The position numbers were made by a program, and so were the translations under genes. The notes beneath the pieces were generated by a model. It did not search any database, was not told the DNA's origin, and was given only the letters and a program-made list of their open reading frames with translations. From positions 5,456,001 through 5,520,000 of the forward strand of contig OX381708.1 in NCBI GenBank assembly GCA_947462335.1: a stretch of 64,000 nt of DNA, read 5' to 3'. Source of the DNA: Harmothoe impar (Eukaryota > Annelida > Polychaeta > Phyllodocida > Polynoidae). This document shows, one piece after another, positions 27,760 to 39,279 of the stretch (the stretch's first letter is position 1; every line of letters begins with the position of its first letter).

Positions 27760-29197
27760 TAAGTATAGACTAAGGGTTGGGGCATTTAGATTATCAGTGC
27801 AACCTGTGGTTAATACAGACTAAGGGTTGGGGCATTTAGATTATCAGTGCTGTGGTTATACATACTAAGGTTTGGGGCATTTAGATTATCAGTGCTGTGG
27901 TTATACATACTAAGGTTTGGGGCATTTAGATTATCAGTGCAGCCTGTGGTTGATACAGACTAAGGGTTGGGGTATTTAGATTATCAGTGCAGCCTGTGGT
28001 TAATACAGACTAAGGGTTGGGGCATTTAGATTATCAGTGCAGCCTGTGGTTAATACAGACTAAGGGTTGGGGCATTTAGATGATCAGTGCAGCCTGTGGG
28101 ACATACAGACTAAGGGTTGGGGCATTTAGATTATCAGTGCTGTGGTTATACATACTAAGGTTTGGGGCATTTAGATTATCAGTGCAGCCTGTGGTTGATA
28201 CAGACTAAGGGAAGGGGTATTTAGATTATCAGTGCAGCCTGTGGTTGATAGAGACTAAGGGTTGAGGGATTTAGATTATCAGTGCAGCCTGTGGTTGATA
28301 CAGACTAAGGGTTGGGGTATTTAGATTATCAGTGCAGCCTGTGGTTAATACAGACTAAGGGTTGGGGCATTTAGATTATCAGTGCAGCCTGTGGTTGATA
28401 CAGACTAAGGGTTCGGGTATTTAGATTATCAGTGCAGCCTGTAGTTGATACAGACTGAGGGTTGGGGCATTTAGATTATCAGTGCAGCCTGTGGTTATAC
28501 AGACTGAGGGTTGGGGTATTTAGATTATCAGTGCAGCCTGTAGTTGATACAGACAAAGGGTTGGGGTATTTAGAGTGTCAGTGCAGCCTGTGGTTGAAAC
28601 AGACTAAGGGTTGGGGTATTTAGAGTGTCAGTGCAGCCTGTGGTTGATACAGACTAAGGGTTGGGGTATTTAGATTATCAGTGCAGCCTGTGGTTAATAC
28701 AGACTAAGGGTTGGGGCATTTAGATTATCAGTGCAGCCTGTGGTTGATACAGACTAAGGGTTCGGGTATTTAGATTATCAGTGCAGCCTGTAGTTGATAC
28801 AGACTGAGGGTTGGGGCATTTAGATTATCAGTGCAGCCTGTGGTTATACAGACTGAGGGTTGGGGTATTTAGATTATCAGTGCAGCCTGTAGTTGATACA
28901 GACAAAGGGTTGGGGTATTTAGAGTGTCAGTGCAGCCTGTGGTTGAAACAGACTAAGGGTTGGGGTATTTAGAGTGTCAGTGCAGCCTGTGGTTGATACA
29001 GACTAAGGGTTGGGGTATTTAGATTATCAGTGCAGCCTGTGGTGCATACAGACTAAGGGTTGGGGTATTTAGAGTGTCAGTGCAGCCTGTGGTTGATACA
29101 GACTAAGGGTTGGGGTATTTAGATTATCAGTGCAGCCTGTAGTTGATACAGACTGAGGGTTGGGGCATTTAGATTATCAGTGCATCCTGTGGTTGAT
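27760..29197. repeat. 50-bp minisatellite with higher-order structure
   Basis: About 28 head-to-tail copies of a ~50-bp unit containing CAGACTAAGGGTTGGGG, ATTTAGATTATCAGTGCAG and CCTGTGGTTGATA. Variants such as GGGTTCGGGTATTT and AGAGTGTCAG recur at an offset of 349 bp (for example 28,411 and 28,760), so seven-unit blocks were duplicated. No reading frame is conserved. Confidence 0.95.
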
Positions 29198-29432
29198 ATT
29201 ACCGGTAATTCCTACGCATAAATCCCGGGTTATACTTGAATCAAACCCCTTGTGCGGGTTCAAAATAATTAACAAAGTCTAGGTGCGGGTAACACAAGGG
29301 TTTTTGGCAGTATAGTACAATACTAAAATAGCAATTTTGAGACTTCTGGTGTGGGTTATAGGGTTCTCTTAAAGTTGGGGTGCGGGTTATACGCTAGATG
29401 CGAGTTACACGCGGGAATTTCTGCTTTATAAC
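29198..29432. repeat. Diverged MITE family E copy
   Basis: TTACCGGTAATTCCTACGCA at the left and GCGGGTTATACGCTAGATGC with TTACACGCGGGAATT at the right resemble the ends and interior of the element at 55,510-55,735. Confidence 0.5.
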
Positions 29433-29454
29433 AATGTGTGTTTTCTACTTACAG

Positions 29455-29502
29455 TGTGGAGGTTGCTGACCCTGCTGCTGTCTGCTGCCCACCTCACCCA
29501 CG
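29455..29502 (+). CDS. Exon: signal peptide
   Basis: Acceptor TTCTACTTACAG, donor GTACGT. It encodes WRLLTLLLSAAHLTHG, a hydrophobic leader with a cleavage-compatible end, and ends in phase 1, matching the next exon. Confidence 0.75.
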
Positions 29503-30134
29503 GTACGTACAGCCACACACCCATGCAGCAAGAAAGGGTGACCCCTTCATGATAAAGTTGTGTTAACCTTGCTTTTATTATACCTAGCATATGACATTGC
29601 TATTCCTACATAGGAACGGTGGACTAGCTAAGTGTGTAATACACAGCTCTGTATTGCAACATGTGCGATATGGAAAATGGTGCGTAAACAGACAGGGTGT
29701 TGCACAAATCAGGGCAGCTCGCAAATGGGTACTTTGGGATATCTATCATGAAATCTATCCTAATATCTATTGTTATCTATCGTAATCTTCCAAATGTCAT
29801 ATGCTAGGTATAATAAAACAAAAGAAGTACCGTGTGATACAGACACCCAAACTCGCCGACGTACATCCAGTTGTATTTTTACTCGTTCATTTTTATGTTA
29901 GTAGTAGAATCCTGATAAAATTGTCTGTAATGCAGAGATGTTTGTGAGTATCTTACATCAGGAGATTCATAGGACAATAATCTCTCAATGCTGGCAATAT
30001 AGTATTGATTCAGTCTATGGTTATTTTGACACACTCAGTTACTCGTACGGTATCTACTACTTAGTGGGCAGTTATTATAACAGTTACATATATTGAGTAC
30101 AATGCAGGCTGGTCTGCTAACTAGTAGCTATATA

Positions 30135-30217
<83 letters not shown>

Positions 30218-33200
30218 CCTTCACTCAGCATCAAAGGGGACATCATTTGCGTTCCCTGTATTCAAAATACACCCTTATCCACACATTTCTGTATAGAAAA
30301 TACTCATAATTCAACTTAAAATTCACAAATCTCTGAGGCCTAAAAAGACCCCATTTTCTTTAATAGAAAACACAGATATCTTTAGTCTTATTAGGGCGAT
30401 GCTTTATCAATGCATTAAGGATACCAATCACCGTTTGTTATGTAGCACTCTGTTACGCACCAGGACTGTGTCAGTGCATCACAACAAAAACATTGCAGCA
30501 TCAAGCATGGTTGAAATAGTACTCTAATAATACTCCCCCTGTCTCCCCTTAGGTTGTGGTGGCCTCATTGAGACCACCAACGTGGCAGACCAAGGAGTCA
30601 TCCTGTCACCCAACTACCCGTCTGCCTACACACACAAGACTAACTGTATCTGGATGATCCAGGGTCCGGCCGGGAGGACGGTGCGGCTCACCATTTACTC
30701 CCTCAGTGCTGAGGCCTCCTCCGCCGGCGCCTGTCTAGACTACATGCAGGTAACTTACATTATACACTGTTATTATACGATTGGGCCACTCATTGTGCTT
30801 TTTAGGTGATATCCATGTGCTGATATCTAGTGATATCGGTACTCTTCCGGTGGCTATCGGCACTCTTCCGGTGGCCATGAGCCATTCTGAAACTTCATCA
30901 GCCATAAAATCCAAAGTTTCATTGCGATTTGAACTTGGTACCCCAAGAGTTCAAGTCGAGTGCTCTACGTACCACGCCGTCGAGGCGCTGGTAACAGAGG
31001 GGGATGAAACAAGGAGTCTATAAGCAGAGTTTCAGCCCTGTACGGCCATTATTTACCGAGTTACAGAAGAAAAGACATATTTTGGTATAATTTCTATAAA
31101 ACTCAATATGTTTTGATTACCTTTTTTTCACTATAAAGGTAGAGATTGGATTTTAATTACTTATTTGTTAAAATAATTCTAGGGCCATTTTTTCACATAT
31201 ATATATGCACTTAAAAAGATGTACGGTTCCACCCAGGCTCGACCCGGGGACCTGTGGTGTGTGAGGCGAACGTGCTAGCCGCCAAGCATTTCTGGCCATG
31301 ATACATGCATATACTGAAGTTGTCATATTGTGTTCTCCAACGCAATTGGGGGGGGGATGAAATAACTAATCAAAACAGGCAGACAAATGGTCATCGACAC
31401 ATGAGGCTACTCCAAAAAGGAGTTGTATCTCAATGCAAGGACTGAGAAATAGGGAGGCTTCTCTTTAATTTTTTTAACTTTTACTCACAGGCTAAAATGT
31501 ATAGAATGATATATGTTTTTCATGAAAAAATTCACATTTCATTGGTTAAGAATTAATTGATGTTTAAATTAGAGAAAATGTAAGTTAGTTCTATACCACT
31601 GCATTGCTGGCATTATCAGCTTTAATTTGATACCAAATATGCCAATATCTGTCCATCTTTATCATGTTTTTATCGCAAATTTGTTTTATGATGCGCGGTG
31701 ATGAGAAACCATTATATTTTTTGAGTGGTCTAAGGGACAAGTTTTATTAACCACTTGTTGGTACCATAATTCAATAACCTCTTGGCGGCTCTTCCTTAGG
31801 TGCGGGCGGGTAGCGCCTCGGCTCTCCTGCTGTACAGCGGCTGCTCGGTGACTACCAACATCACGGTGGAGTCTCCAAACCGCTGGATGTGGCTCAAGTT
31901 TCAGACCAACGAGAAGACGGCCCTCACCGGCTTCAACAGCACCTGGGAGATTACCACCAGTAAGTGTCTATATACAGCACTCCCACTTTGAGCCATTAAA
32001 ATTAGTCTTTATAGCCAAAGATGAAGGAAATGTTCTGTTTCAAGTTCCATGGTCATAATATGTATGTTAGAGTCTTTGGATTAACTATAAAAAAGAATGG
32101 GAAAAAAAAGAAAACACATTTATACCTTAAAAATAACTGAAATTTCTCAAAATTTCGATGTCTATGAGTAAATCTTTAGATTGGGAGAAGAAGTATAAGT
32201 AGCTTAATGATTGAATAAACCGTCAAACCATAAACCCATGAATTATAATATATAAAGGAAAGATTGTCTTTAAACTTACCATTGAATTATTTTGAACAAA
32301 TGATCATCAAAATATAACCTTACCGTGTCAAAGCCTAGTCAATACCACAGAGAAGTTGTAATGGATATAAGAAGTATAAAATAATGTGTGCTATTCAAAG
32401 CTAACCCAACATAAGCTTTGTCAGAAAAGCTCAAGAATGACCATGATATAGCTTCAATTTATGAAATTACAAGGAAATGTCACTTCAAGTGGTAAGTCTG
32501 ATGTTTGGGTATCAAATTTTAAAAAGTTACTTATAATTTATTAGGCCTAATTGATTAAAAAAAGATTACTTGGATAGAAACTATTAACTTCTAAAGAACT
32601 AGTTAATAATATGTTTTCTCTTCTTCTACAGTTAAATGTGTGATCTTTGAAACAGACATGCACCAATAATCTTATTTCTTCAAGAATTTCACAGCCATTT
32701 TTTAACTCAACACAGTGTGAACTTCTGATGTTAACATTCACAATTGACAACCTTCAAAAATGATTTATTACTCATTTAACTACAATAATGTTAAATAAAA
32801 CGTATGCGTCATGGGAAGAACCAATGTAGCAATTGGTTCAGGTGGTTTTTATTCTTATATTTCTTTATTACTTGTGTACTCTTAAAATGTAGCATTTTAT
32901 GTATATATATATATGCATAGGTCCAGTAGAATGGAGCCAGTGTCTCAGTCCAGGGGAGTTTATGATCTAATTCTGAATTTCTATTAAACAATAATGTATA
33001 ACAAGAGAGGAAGGAATGGCATCTTCCTTTTCTGACTGTTCTAGGATGATTTGCTGTTCTGATATGATTATCTGCAAATAGGGTTATAATTAAATGAAAG
33101 TGGCATGGCTCATTAAATACATTAAATACTACCTAAATGTAATCCAAATGGGTGGACTTAAACCACATGCAGTCTGAATGAAGTAAATTGAGGCTAAAAC

Positions 33201-36200
33201 TGAAAAAGAGGGAGTGAGTTCAAATAAATTAGGTAGCACAATAAGTGTTTCATTTTGAGGCCTAATCATTGGACATACTCACTTTAACAGATTAGTTGAC
33301 TGCATTTACAGTGTCTGTCTCAGGGTCATATACACTATATTTATTCCCATCAATCCTTAAAAAAGACATGAATCAGCATCAATTATCTCTGATGAGAGAT
33401 TGAAACTGATATAAAACTTGCCTTATCTATCCAAAATGTAGTTGCAAACTGTCAATTTTATCTAAATATACAAAGTTAAATAGCAAATCTAAACACAGCA
33501 TCATAATCCATTGTTAGTCTTACTGAGTCTTATGCATCCATACCACTGCATGAATGTTGGCATTTAAGCAAAAAACGGACTGCTTAAAGTCACACTTAAA
33601 GCATCTTTAATTCAGGTAAAAGCCACATAAAGCCGCTTGAATGTCATTATGACTTTTCCGGAACATTTACATGGAATTTACTAAACTTAAAGCTGCTTAA
33701 ATGGTGACTTTAAGCAATAAAAGGTTGCTTAAATGCTAATGTTCATGCAGTGTACATTAAGGCCATTTGTCACTTTACTTCATCAGATGCTGAGAACTCA
33801 TCCTACACCAAGTCACCAATTAGTAAGTATTGCATGGTTACTGTTGTGGTTTTAGATAACTATACTAAAATTATGATATTGAACCAGAAAAATATATAAC
33901 AAACTGAAGGAGATGGCAGAAGGAGGAAAACAAAATCTGTCTTGAAACCACTTTGTTGGCTACTATGTTCTTTTTATGTACCAAAGACAACCAGGACTTG
34001 AAGTGGGTATATCTGATTTTTCTTCAAATTCTAAATATTACTTAAATCCATTGAAAACACTGTAAAAGCGCAATATTTAGAGAATAGAGAGCTATCAATG
34101 GGTTTCACAAAGTGATGCAATGTCCCCCCAACCATGGGCTTTTCTAGTGCAATTTCAATAGGGGGAATTAAAGGGTGCACACTTTTATTCCAAAATAACC
34201 ATAAATTGGACAATAAAATCTCATTAGATAAAATCAGAGGGAATTAGGGGGACCGAAACAGATAGGAAGTCAAATATATGATTTGTGAACATTCTGGCTT
34301 AATTTGAAGGAAATCTACTTTTCGGTCCCACACATTGGATGTACTAACTTTAATAGGTTGATGAAGACCACATATTACTGTACTCAACACTGGCGCTTAT
34401 AACATCATTTCAACAGGATTTTTAACGAAAAACCATTTGTGAGACGTTTCCTGGTCTGAGAAAGGGCTCCAAGGGGGATGGGATTGGGATCTTAATAGAA
34501 GGAGGGCTTATATTGTACCAAATACAGTACTGGTGTTAGTGATATCTCTCTCCCTCTCTCTCGTCCTGTTATTAAAATGTAATTAACCTTGTGTTTTACA
34601 GTAACCTGTCCTAGCCATATGTGGCTATGCCCAAATAAGGAGTGCACAGAGATGTCCTGGGTGTGTGACGGCTTCAATGACTGTGGCTGCAAGGACTCGG
34701 GCTGTGACGAGAGCAACTGTATCGCCACCAGAATAAGTAAGTAATCGTATCACTAGAATAAGTAAGTAGCACCACAATAAGTAAGTAGCACCACAATAAG
34801 TAAGTAGCACCACAATAAGTAAGTAGCTGTATCACCAGAATGAGTAAGTAGAATCAGAATAAGTAAGTAGCACTGCAATAAGTTAGTAGCTGCATCGCCA
34901 CCAGAATAAGTAAGTAATTGTGTCACTAGAATAAGTAAGTAGCACTAGGATAAGTAAGTAGCTGTATTGCCACCAGAATAAGTAAGTAGCACTAGGATAA
35001 GTAAGTAGCACTATGATAAGTAAGTAGCACCACAATAAGTAAGTAGCACCACAATAAGTAAGTAGCTGTATCACCAGCAGAAAAAGTAAGTAGCTGAATC
35101 ACTACCAGAATAAGTAAGTAGCTGTATTGCCACCAGAATAAGTGGGTATCTGGTATCTTGTGTAATTGTTTAACTGTATCGGCACCAGAATAAGTAGGTA
35201 GCTGTATCACCACCAGAATAAGTAAGTAGCTGTATCACCACCAGAATAAGTAAGTAGCTTTATTTCATGGTGAATACGGCACTCCCATTGACTTAACCAA
35301 GGGAGGCCGTATTTAACACCCCCGTGAAATAACCCTTGCCCGTGTTTAACGGCCTGTCAAATCATCAAAATTGTTGTTTTAACCACAAAAAAAACGCTTT
35401 TTTAGAGCAATTAAGTGGACTTTTGACAAATATTGTTAATAAGGACATGAAATAAACACAAAGGAACACTCGTAGAGTTCCCACTGAGGGTTATTTCACT
35501 CGGCTTCGCCTCATGAAATAACCCTCAGTGAGGAACTCTACTCGTGCACCTTTGTCTATTTATCGCCACCAGAATAAATGGGTATCAGGTATCTTGTGTA
35601 ATTGTTTAACTGTATCACCACCAGAATAAGTAAGTAGCTGTATTGCTAGCAGAATAAGTAAGTGACTGTTTCGCCATCAGAATAAGTAGGTATCAGGTGT
35701 CTTGTGCGGAGAGCCTACAAACCAACCCACTCTACGTACATCAGTCGTGAGGGCCGCTTATGATCATGAGAATAAGTAACTATAAAAACGGTTAAAACCA
35801 AGATAACAAACTTCAAGATCTAATATAACTACAAAAACAACAACCCTAAGGATACTGCCCCTACGCCGTATAACTACTATAGCCGAAAAAGTTCGAAAAA
35901 TTAATTTTTAAAAACAATTTATTTTTAATGATAGAAGCGGCCTTCTCAAAAAGTACGTAGACCGGGTAGGTTTCTACGAGTTCGGTCTTGTGCTATTGTT
36001 TATGGTATATGGCAGCGCTTATTGGTTTAAAAAAGCAACCCAGCATGTTGCCTATCCATTGAATAACCCATGCTTGCAATCCACAGTAATAAATGTTAAA
36101 GGGAAACACAAAGAAATACTCATATAGTTTGTTGACTGAATAGTTCAACATTGGCTGATGTCTTGTCTATATATTTCATCCTTCATAGCAACTATATTGG

Positions 36201-38472
36201 CACCACATTTAGTCAGTACCATAAAAGACTGGCTTTAAATCCTGGAGATTTTTTTTATGCCGAAGTGGTGGCGCAGCCACCTGGTGGTGCCGCCAGGCAC
36301 CACCAGAACGAGGTATATGATGTTTGCACTTTGCCAGAAGTCAGAACGGGCGCTGCCATCTTGGATTGTGCCGCCATCTTGGATTAAGGTGTCACAACAC
36401 AAATTTATGCTATGTGATAACAATAATATAAATCAGCCTTTGATAGTTCCTGAGGTTGATTATAATCATACCTACCCCCCCTAGTATGGACCCAATGAAT
36501 TCAATGGTTCTATCGGTTTGTTGCTAATACAGCTGGTTGCCTAGCAACGGCTATTCTAATTGTTTATCTGCCTAGCAACATACATTTCCATGGTCCTAAG
36601 GTTGATTATAATCATACCTACCCCCCCTAATATGGACCCAAGGAATTCAATGGTTCTATCCGGTTGTTGCTAATACAGCTGATTGCCTAGCAACAGCTAT
36701 TCTAATTGTTTATCTGTCTAGCAACACACATTTCCTTGGTCCTAAGGTTGATTATAATCATACCTATCCCCCCTAGTATGGACCCAAGAAATTCATTGGT
36801 TCTATCCGTTTGTTGCTAATACAGCTGGTTGCCTAGCAACGGCTATTCTTATTGTTTATCTGACTAGCAACACACATTTCCATGGTCCTGAGATTGATTA
36901 TAATCATAACTACCCCCCCTAATATGGACCCAAGAAATTCAATGGTTCTATCCATTTGTTGCTAATACAGCTGGTTGCCTAGCAACGGCTATTCTTATTG
37001 CTTATCTGCCTAGCAACACACATTTCCACGGTCCTGAGGTTGATTATAATCATTCCTACCCCCCCTAATATGGACCCAAGAAATTCAATGGTTCTATCCG
37101 TTTGTTGCTTATACAGCTGGTTGCCTAGCAACGGCGATTCTAATTGTTTATCTGCCTAGCAACGCACATTTCCATGGTCCTAAGGTTGATTATAATCAAA
37201 CCTACCCCCCCTAATATGGACCCAAGGAATTCAATGGTTCTATCCATTTGTTGCTAATACAGCTGGTTGCCTAGCAACGGCTATTCTAATTGTTTATCTG
37301 CCTAGCAACATACATTTCCATGGTCCTAAGGTTGATTATAATCATACCTTTCCCCCCTAATATGGACCCAAGAAATTCATTGGTTCTATCCATTTGTTGC
37401 TAATACAGCTGGTTGCCTAGCAACGGCTATTCTAATTGTTTATCTGCCTAGCAACATACATTTCCATGGTCCTAAGGTTGATTATAATCATACCTTTCCC
37501 CCCTAATATGGACCCAAGAAATTCATTGGTTCTATCCGTTTGTTGCTAATACAGCTGGTTGCCTAGCAACGGCTATTCTTATTGTTTATCTGCCTAGCAA
37601 CACACATTTCCATGGTCCTGAGATTGATTATAATCATAACTACCCCCCCCTAATATGGACCCAAGAAATTCAATGGTTCTATCCATTTGTTGCTAATACA
37701 GCTGGTTGCCTAGCAATGGCTATTCTAAGTGTTTATCTGCCTAGCAACGCACACTTCTATGGTCCTAAGGTTGATTATAATCAAACCTACCCCCTTATAT
37801 GGACCCAAGGAATTCAATGGTTCTATCAGTCTGTTGCTAATACAGCTGGTTGCCTAGCAATTGCCTAGCAACACACATTTCCTTACCCCCTAACATGGAC
37901 CCAAGAAATTCATAGGAAATGCCATATTTGAAGTAATATCATCCTTCCCCCTGATAACCCCTTCCCGGCCCTGCTTTTTTGGTGTCTTGAATGGGTTCCC
38001 TTCAAACAAACAAACCATGTAGACATTATGTTTCTTCGAATGCAAGAATTGCGGTTGTTGCCTCGTATAAAAATGCCTGAGTCATTTTTTACGCGGCAAC
38101 AACCGCAATTCTTGTTTCTAGATGATTGTATAAGATTTAAAAATTGGGTTTTAGGTACAAAATGTCAAGTACTGTCATGGACTTAAAATATGGACTTGAA
38201 ACATTTAAGAAAGTTTTTCATGCAATATATTCTATGTATGATCAAAGAAAATTATTTTCTCTTTGCTATCATAGTCATTTGTCCCACCTGATTGGAGAGC
38301 TCCATTTGGTAACTTTGAATTACTATATCTGTTGCAGATGATGTGATACGGTTCTTGGTGGGGATCAGTATCGGGATCGTCGTCTTTGTCCTTGCGGTGT
38401 TCTTTGCGATGTGGGGTGAACACAGAAACCCCTGGCCACCATTCAAAAAGAGCGATAAGTCAAAGAAATAAC
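29455..38472 (+). CDS. CUB-LDLa type I membrane protein gene (six recognised coding exons)
   Basis: Exons 29,455-29,502, 30,553-30,749, 31,800-31,959, 33,787-33,822, 34,602-34,736 and 38,338-38,472 join in one frame. All introns are GT-AG, and the phases match at every junction. The product has, in order, a hydrophobic signal peptide, one CUB domain, a 12-residue Ser/Thr linker, one LDL-receptor class A module, a single transmembrane helix and a ~21-residue basic tail. Roughly 235 residues are seen. The initiator codon may be completed by the A of an upstream exon (the first exon starts TG) or lie further upstream. CUB and LDLa modules bind proteins and Ca2+ at the cell surface, so this is a small receptor or co-receptor of unknown partner. 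The introns are packed with repeats. I do not assign an orthologue. Confidence 0.85.
30128..30214. repeat. (TA)n microsatellite
   Basis: Nearly pure TATATA with two TATGTA interruptions, in intron 1 of the CUB-LDLa gene. Confidence 0.95.
30553..30749 (+). CDS. Exon: first half of the CUB domain
   Basis: Acceptor CTCCCCTTAG, donor GTAACT. It encodes CGG...ILSPNYPSAYTHKTNCIWMI...CLDYMQ. The SPNYP, the C-x-W and the C-x-DYxQ positions are diagnostic of CUB. It ends on a codon boundary. Confidence 0.9.
30925..30992 (-). repeat. tRNA-derived sequence (SINE head or tRNA fossil)
   Basis: On the minus strand, GGCGTGGTACGTAGAGCACT resembles an A-box region and AGTTCAAATCGC a B box, with a stem-like stretch between. 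It lacks a clean acceptor stem. Probably a SINE fragment in intron 2. Confidence 0.35.
31222..31296 (-). repeat. tRNA-Val-like sequence, degenerate
   Basis: The minus strand reads GCTAGCACGTTCGCCTCACA, then AGGTCCCCGGGTCGAGCCTG. These are the D arm, a CAC anticodon loop and the T arm of a valine tRNA. The 5' acceptor strand is degraded (no pairing with the 3' GGAACC). Likely a tRNA pseudogene or SINE head, not a functional tRNA. Confidence 0.45.
31800..31959 (+). CDS. Exon: second half of the CUB domain
   Basis: Acceptor CTCTTCCTTAG, donor GTAAGT. It encodes VRAGSASALLLYSGCS...MWLKFQTNEKTALTGFNSTWEITT, with the CSG/YSGC and F-x-S/T-D-x-S..GF-x-xxW pattern of CUB C-termini. Phase 0 in, phase 1 out. 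Confidence 0.9.
33787..33822 (+). CDS. Exon: 36-nt linker microexon
   Basis: Acceptor CTTTACTTCATCAG, donor GTAAGT. It encodes about 12 residues, N-AENSSYTKSPI, in phase 1/1, so it can be skipped without a frame change. The context fits a hinge between CUB and LDLa. Confidence 0.65.
34602..34736 (+). CDS. Exon: LDL-receptor class A module
   Basis: Acceptor TTGTGTTTTACAG, donor GTAAGT. Six cysteines are in LDLa order and the calcium-binding acidic residues are present (WVCDGFNDCG...DSGCDESNC). Phase 1/1. The donor region is the seed of the minisatellite that follows. Confidence 0.9.
34737..35258. repeat. Minisatellite derived from the LDLa exon splice-donor junction
   Basis: Units of AAGTAAGTAGC with variable inserts (TGTATCGCCACCAGAAT or ACCACAAT) repeat the last ~17 bases of the LDLa exon plus its donor. 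Many units therefore carry an intact AATAAGTAAGT donor. It continues after the MITE at ~35,561-35,710. Confidence 0.9.
35259..35560. mobile_element. MITE family D, copy 1
   Basis: One end is TTTATTTCATGGTGAATACG. The other carries GAACTCTACTCGTGCACCTT. The internal palindrome ACTGAGGGTTATTTCA/TGAAATAACCCTCAGT lies at ~35,484-35,533. It is inserted in the minisatellite, whose unit resumes at 35,561. The inverted copy is at 41,799-42,066. Confidence 0.8.
35700..35880. repeat. Interspersed repeat that also hosts the Polinton-like element elsewhere
   Basis: CAACAACCCTAAGGATACTG at 35,840-35,859 and the following CCCCTACGCCGTATA align with the two flanks of the 17-26.8 kb element, joined with one ACTGTC. 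It is a paralogous, unoccupied copy of the target. Confidence 0.75.
35881..36450. other. Intronic non-coding stretch
   Basis: No exon recognised. A tandem GCCGCCATCTTGGATT / GCTGCCATCTTGGATT pair lies at ~36,352-36,386. Confidence 0.4.
36452..37905. repeat. ~147-bp satellite with X-box-like motifs
   Basis: About ten direct copies. Each carries GGTTGATTATAATCATACCT, a C7 run, ATGGACCCAAG, GCTGGTTGCCTAGCAACGGC and TCTGCCTAGCAACACACATT. GTTGCCTAGCAAC fits the RFX X-box consensus (RYYNYY-N-RRNRAC). It lies in the last intron of the CUB-LDLa gene. Confidence 0.92.
38043..38114. repeat. Intronic hairpin with perfect 20-bp arms
   Basis: CAAGAATTGCGGTTGTTGCC pairs with its exact inverse across a ~32-bp loop, 224 bp before the last exon. 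Could be a short foldback element or an RNA structure affecting splicing. Confidence 0.8.
38338..38472 (+). CDS. Terminal exon: transmembrane helix and tail
   Basis: Acceptor TATATCTGTTGCAG. It encodes DVIRFLVGISIGIVVFVLAV...FFAMWG followed by a tail, EHRNPWPPFKKSDKSKK, then TAA. A ~22-residue hydrophobic helix is flanked by Arg on the outer side and Lys/His on the inner side, a stop-transfer signal. Confidence 0.85.
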
Positions 38473-38511
38473 CCAGCTTGTGTTATCAATACTACCTCTA
38501 TTGTACACCAC

Positions 38512-38612
38512 ATTAATCCTTTAAGGATAGCATGATGCCTTGATGCAGCATTGGTGCATGATGACAACAAATGTCATCTTTTTAGGGACATGGATCCTTA
38601 CAGGGTTAATGT
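38512..38612. repeat. Family A repeat, short copy
   Basis: TTAATCCTTTAAGGATAGCA at the left, TGATGCAGCATTGGTGCATG inside, CCTTACAGGGTTAA at the right. It sits in the 3' UTR region of the CUB-LDLa gene. Confidence 0.7.
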
Positions 38613-39279
38613 TAACGTTAAAGTCTTCCAGAATGCACATTGTCAGGTCAGTCATACAGCTTGAATTTGGTAGTCCTAAACTGAGGGCGCATCAATCACT
38701 CCATCTGTAAATATCATGTGTAAAAAGAGAAATATGTTTTACAGAATAAATTAAGATTTGTAGAGGTTTATGTTAGATAGGAGCCATTTATATTAGAGGT
38801 ATAGCAAAACCATAATTATTTGATAAATGTTTTATTTTAGCTGTCTTGATAGATTAGGCAAAAATATTTCATAATACTTGAGTTAGTCTCTGCTTAGCTT
38901 TGCATTACCTGAGAGTGGTCATTTCATGACAAATATTACAGATAGCATTTATACAGATCTCAGAATCTCTCAGATCCCTTAACAAGCTCAATTAAGAATG
39001 TGATATGTATATCTAGTCTAAGTTGTATATATAGTTAGGATTGTGTTTGTTTGTGTAGTACACAAATAGGCACATGTTAACAACAATTGTGATATGTCTA
39101 TTACATAAAATAGACAGAAAGCCTTTATCATGTTAGAATTGTTATTGTTATATCATTTGTTTACAATTGTGATATGTCTATTTAAAATAGTAGACACAAA
39201 TTTCGTTTCTACATTAAAATCTCCATTGTGTTATTATTTTGTTATTATTTCCTTATTTTGTTAGGTTTGATGTAATCAA
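38613..39279. other. 3' flank of the CUB-LDLa gene
   Basis: AT-rich, no gene. ACAATTGTGATATGTCTATT occurs twice (39,083 and 39,163), a small direct repeat. Likely to include the 3' UTR. Confidence 0.45.

Noticed and set aside
27760..29197. Possible CRISPR-like array (regular ~50-bp repeats)
   Set aside because: There are no unique spacers: the whole unit is repeated head to tail, and the context is eukaryotic.
31222..31296. Functional tRNA-Val gene
   Set aside because: The T arm and anticodon loop are recognisable, but the acceptor stem does not pair and the A box is degraded.
34625..35213. Repeated LLTYC/WWQYSYLL (-) ORFs
   Set aside because: Reverse translation of the splice-donor minisatellite; no homologous protein pattern.
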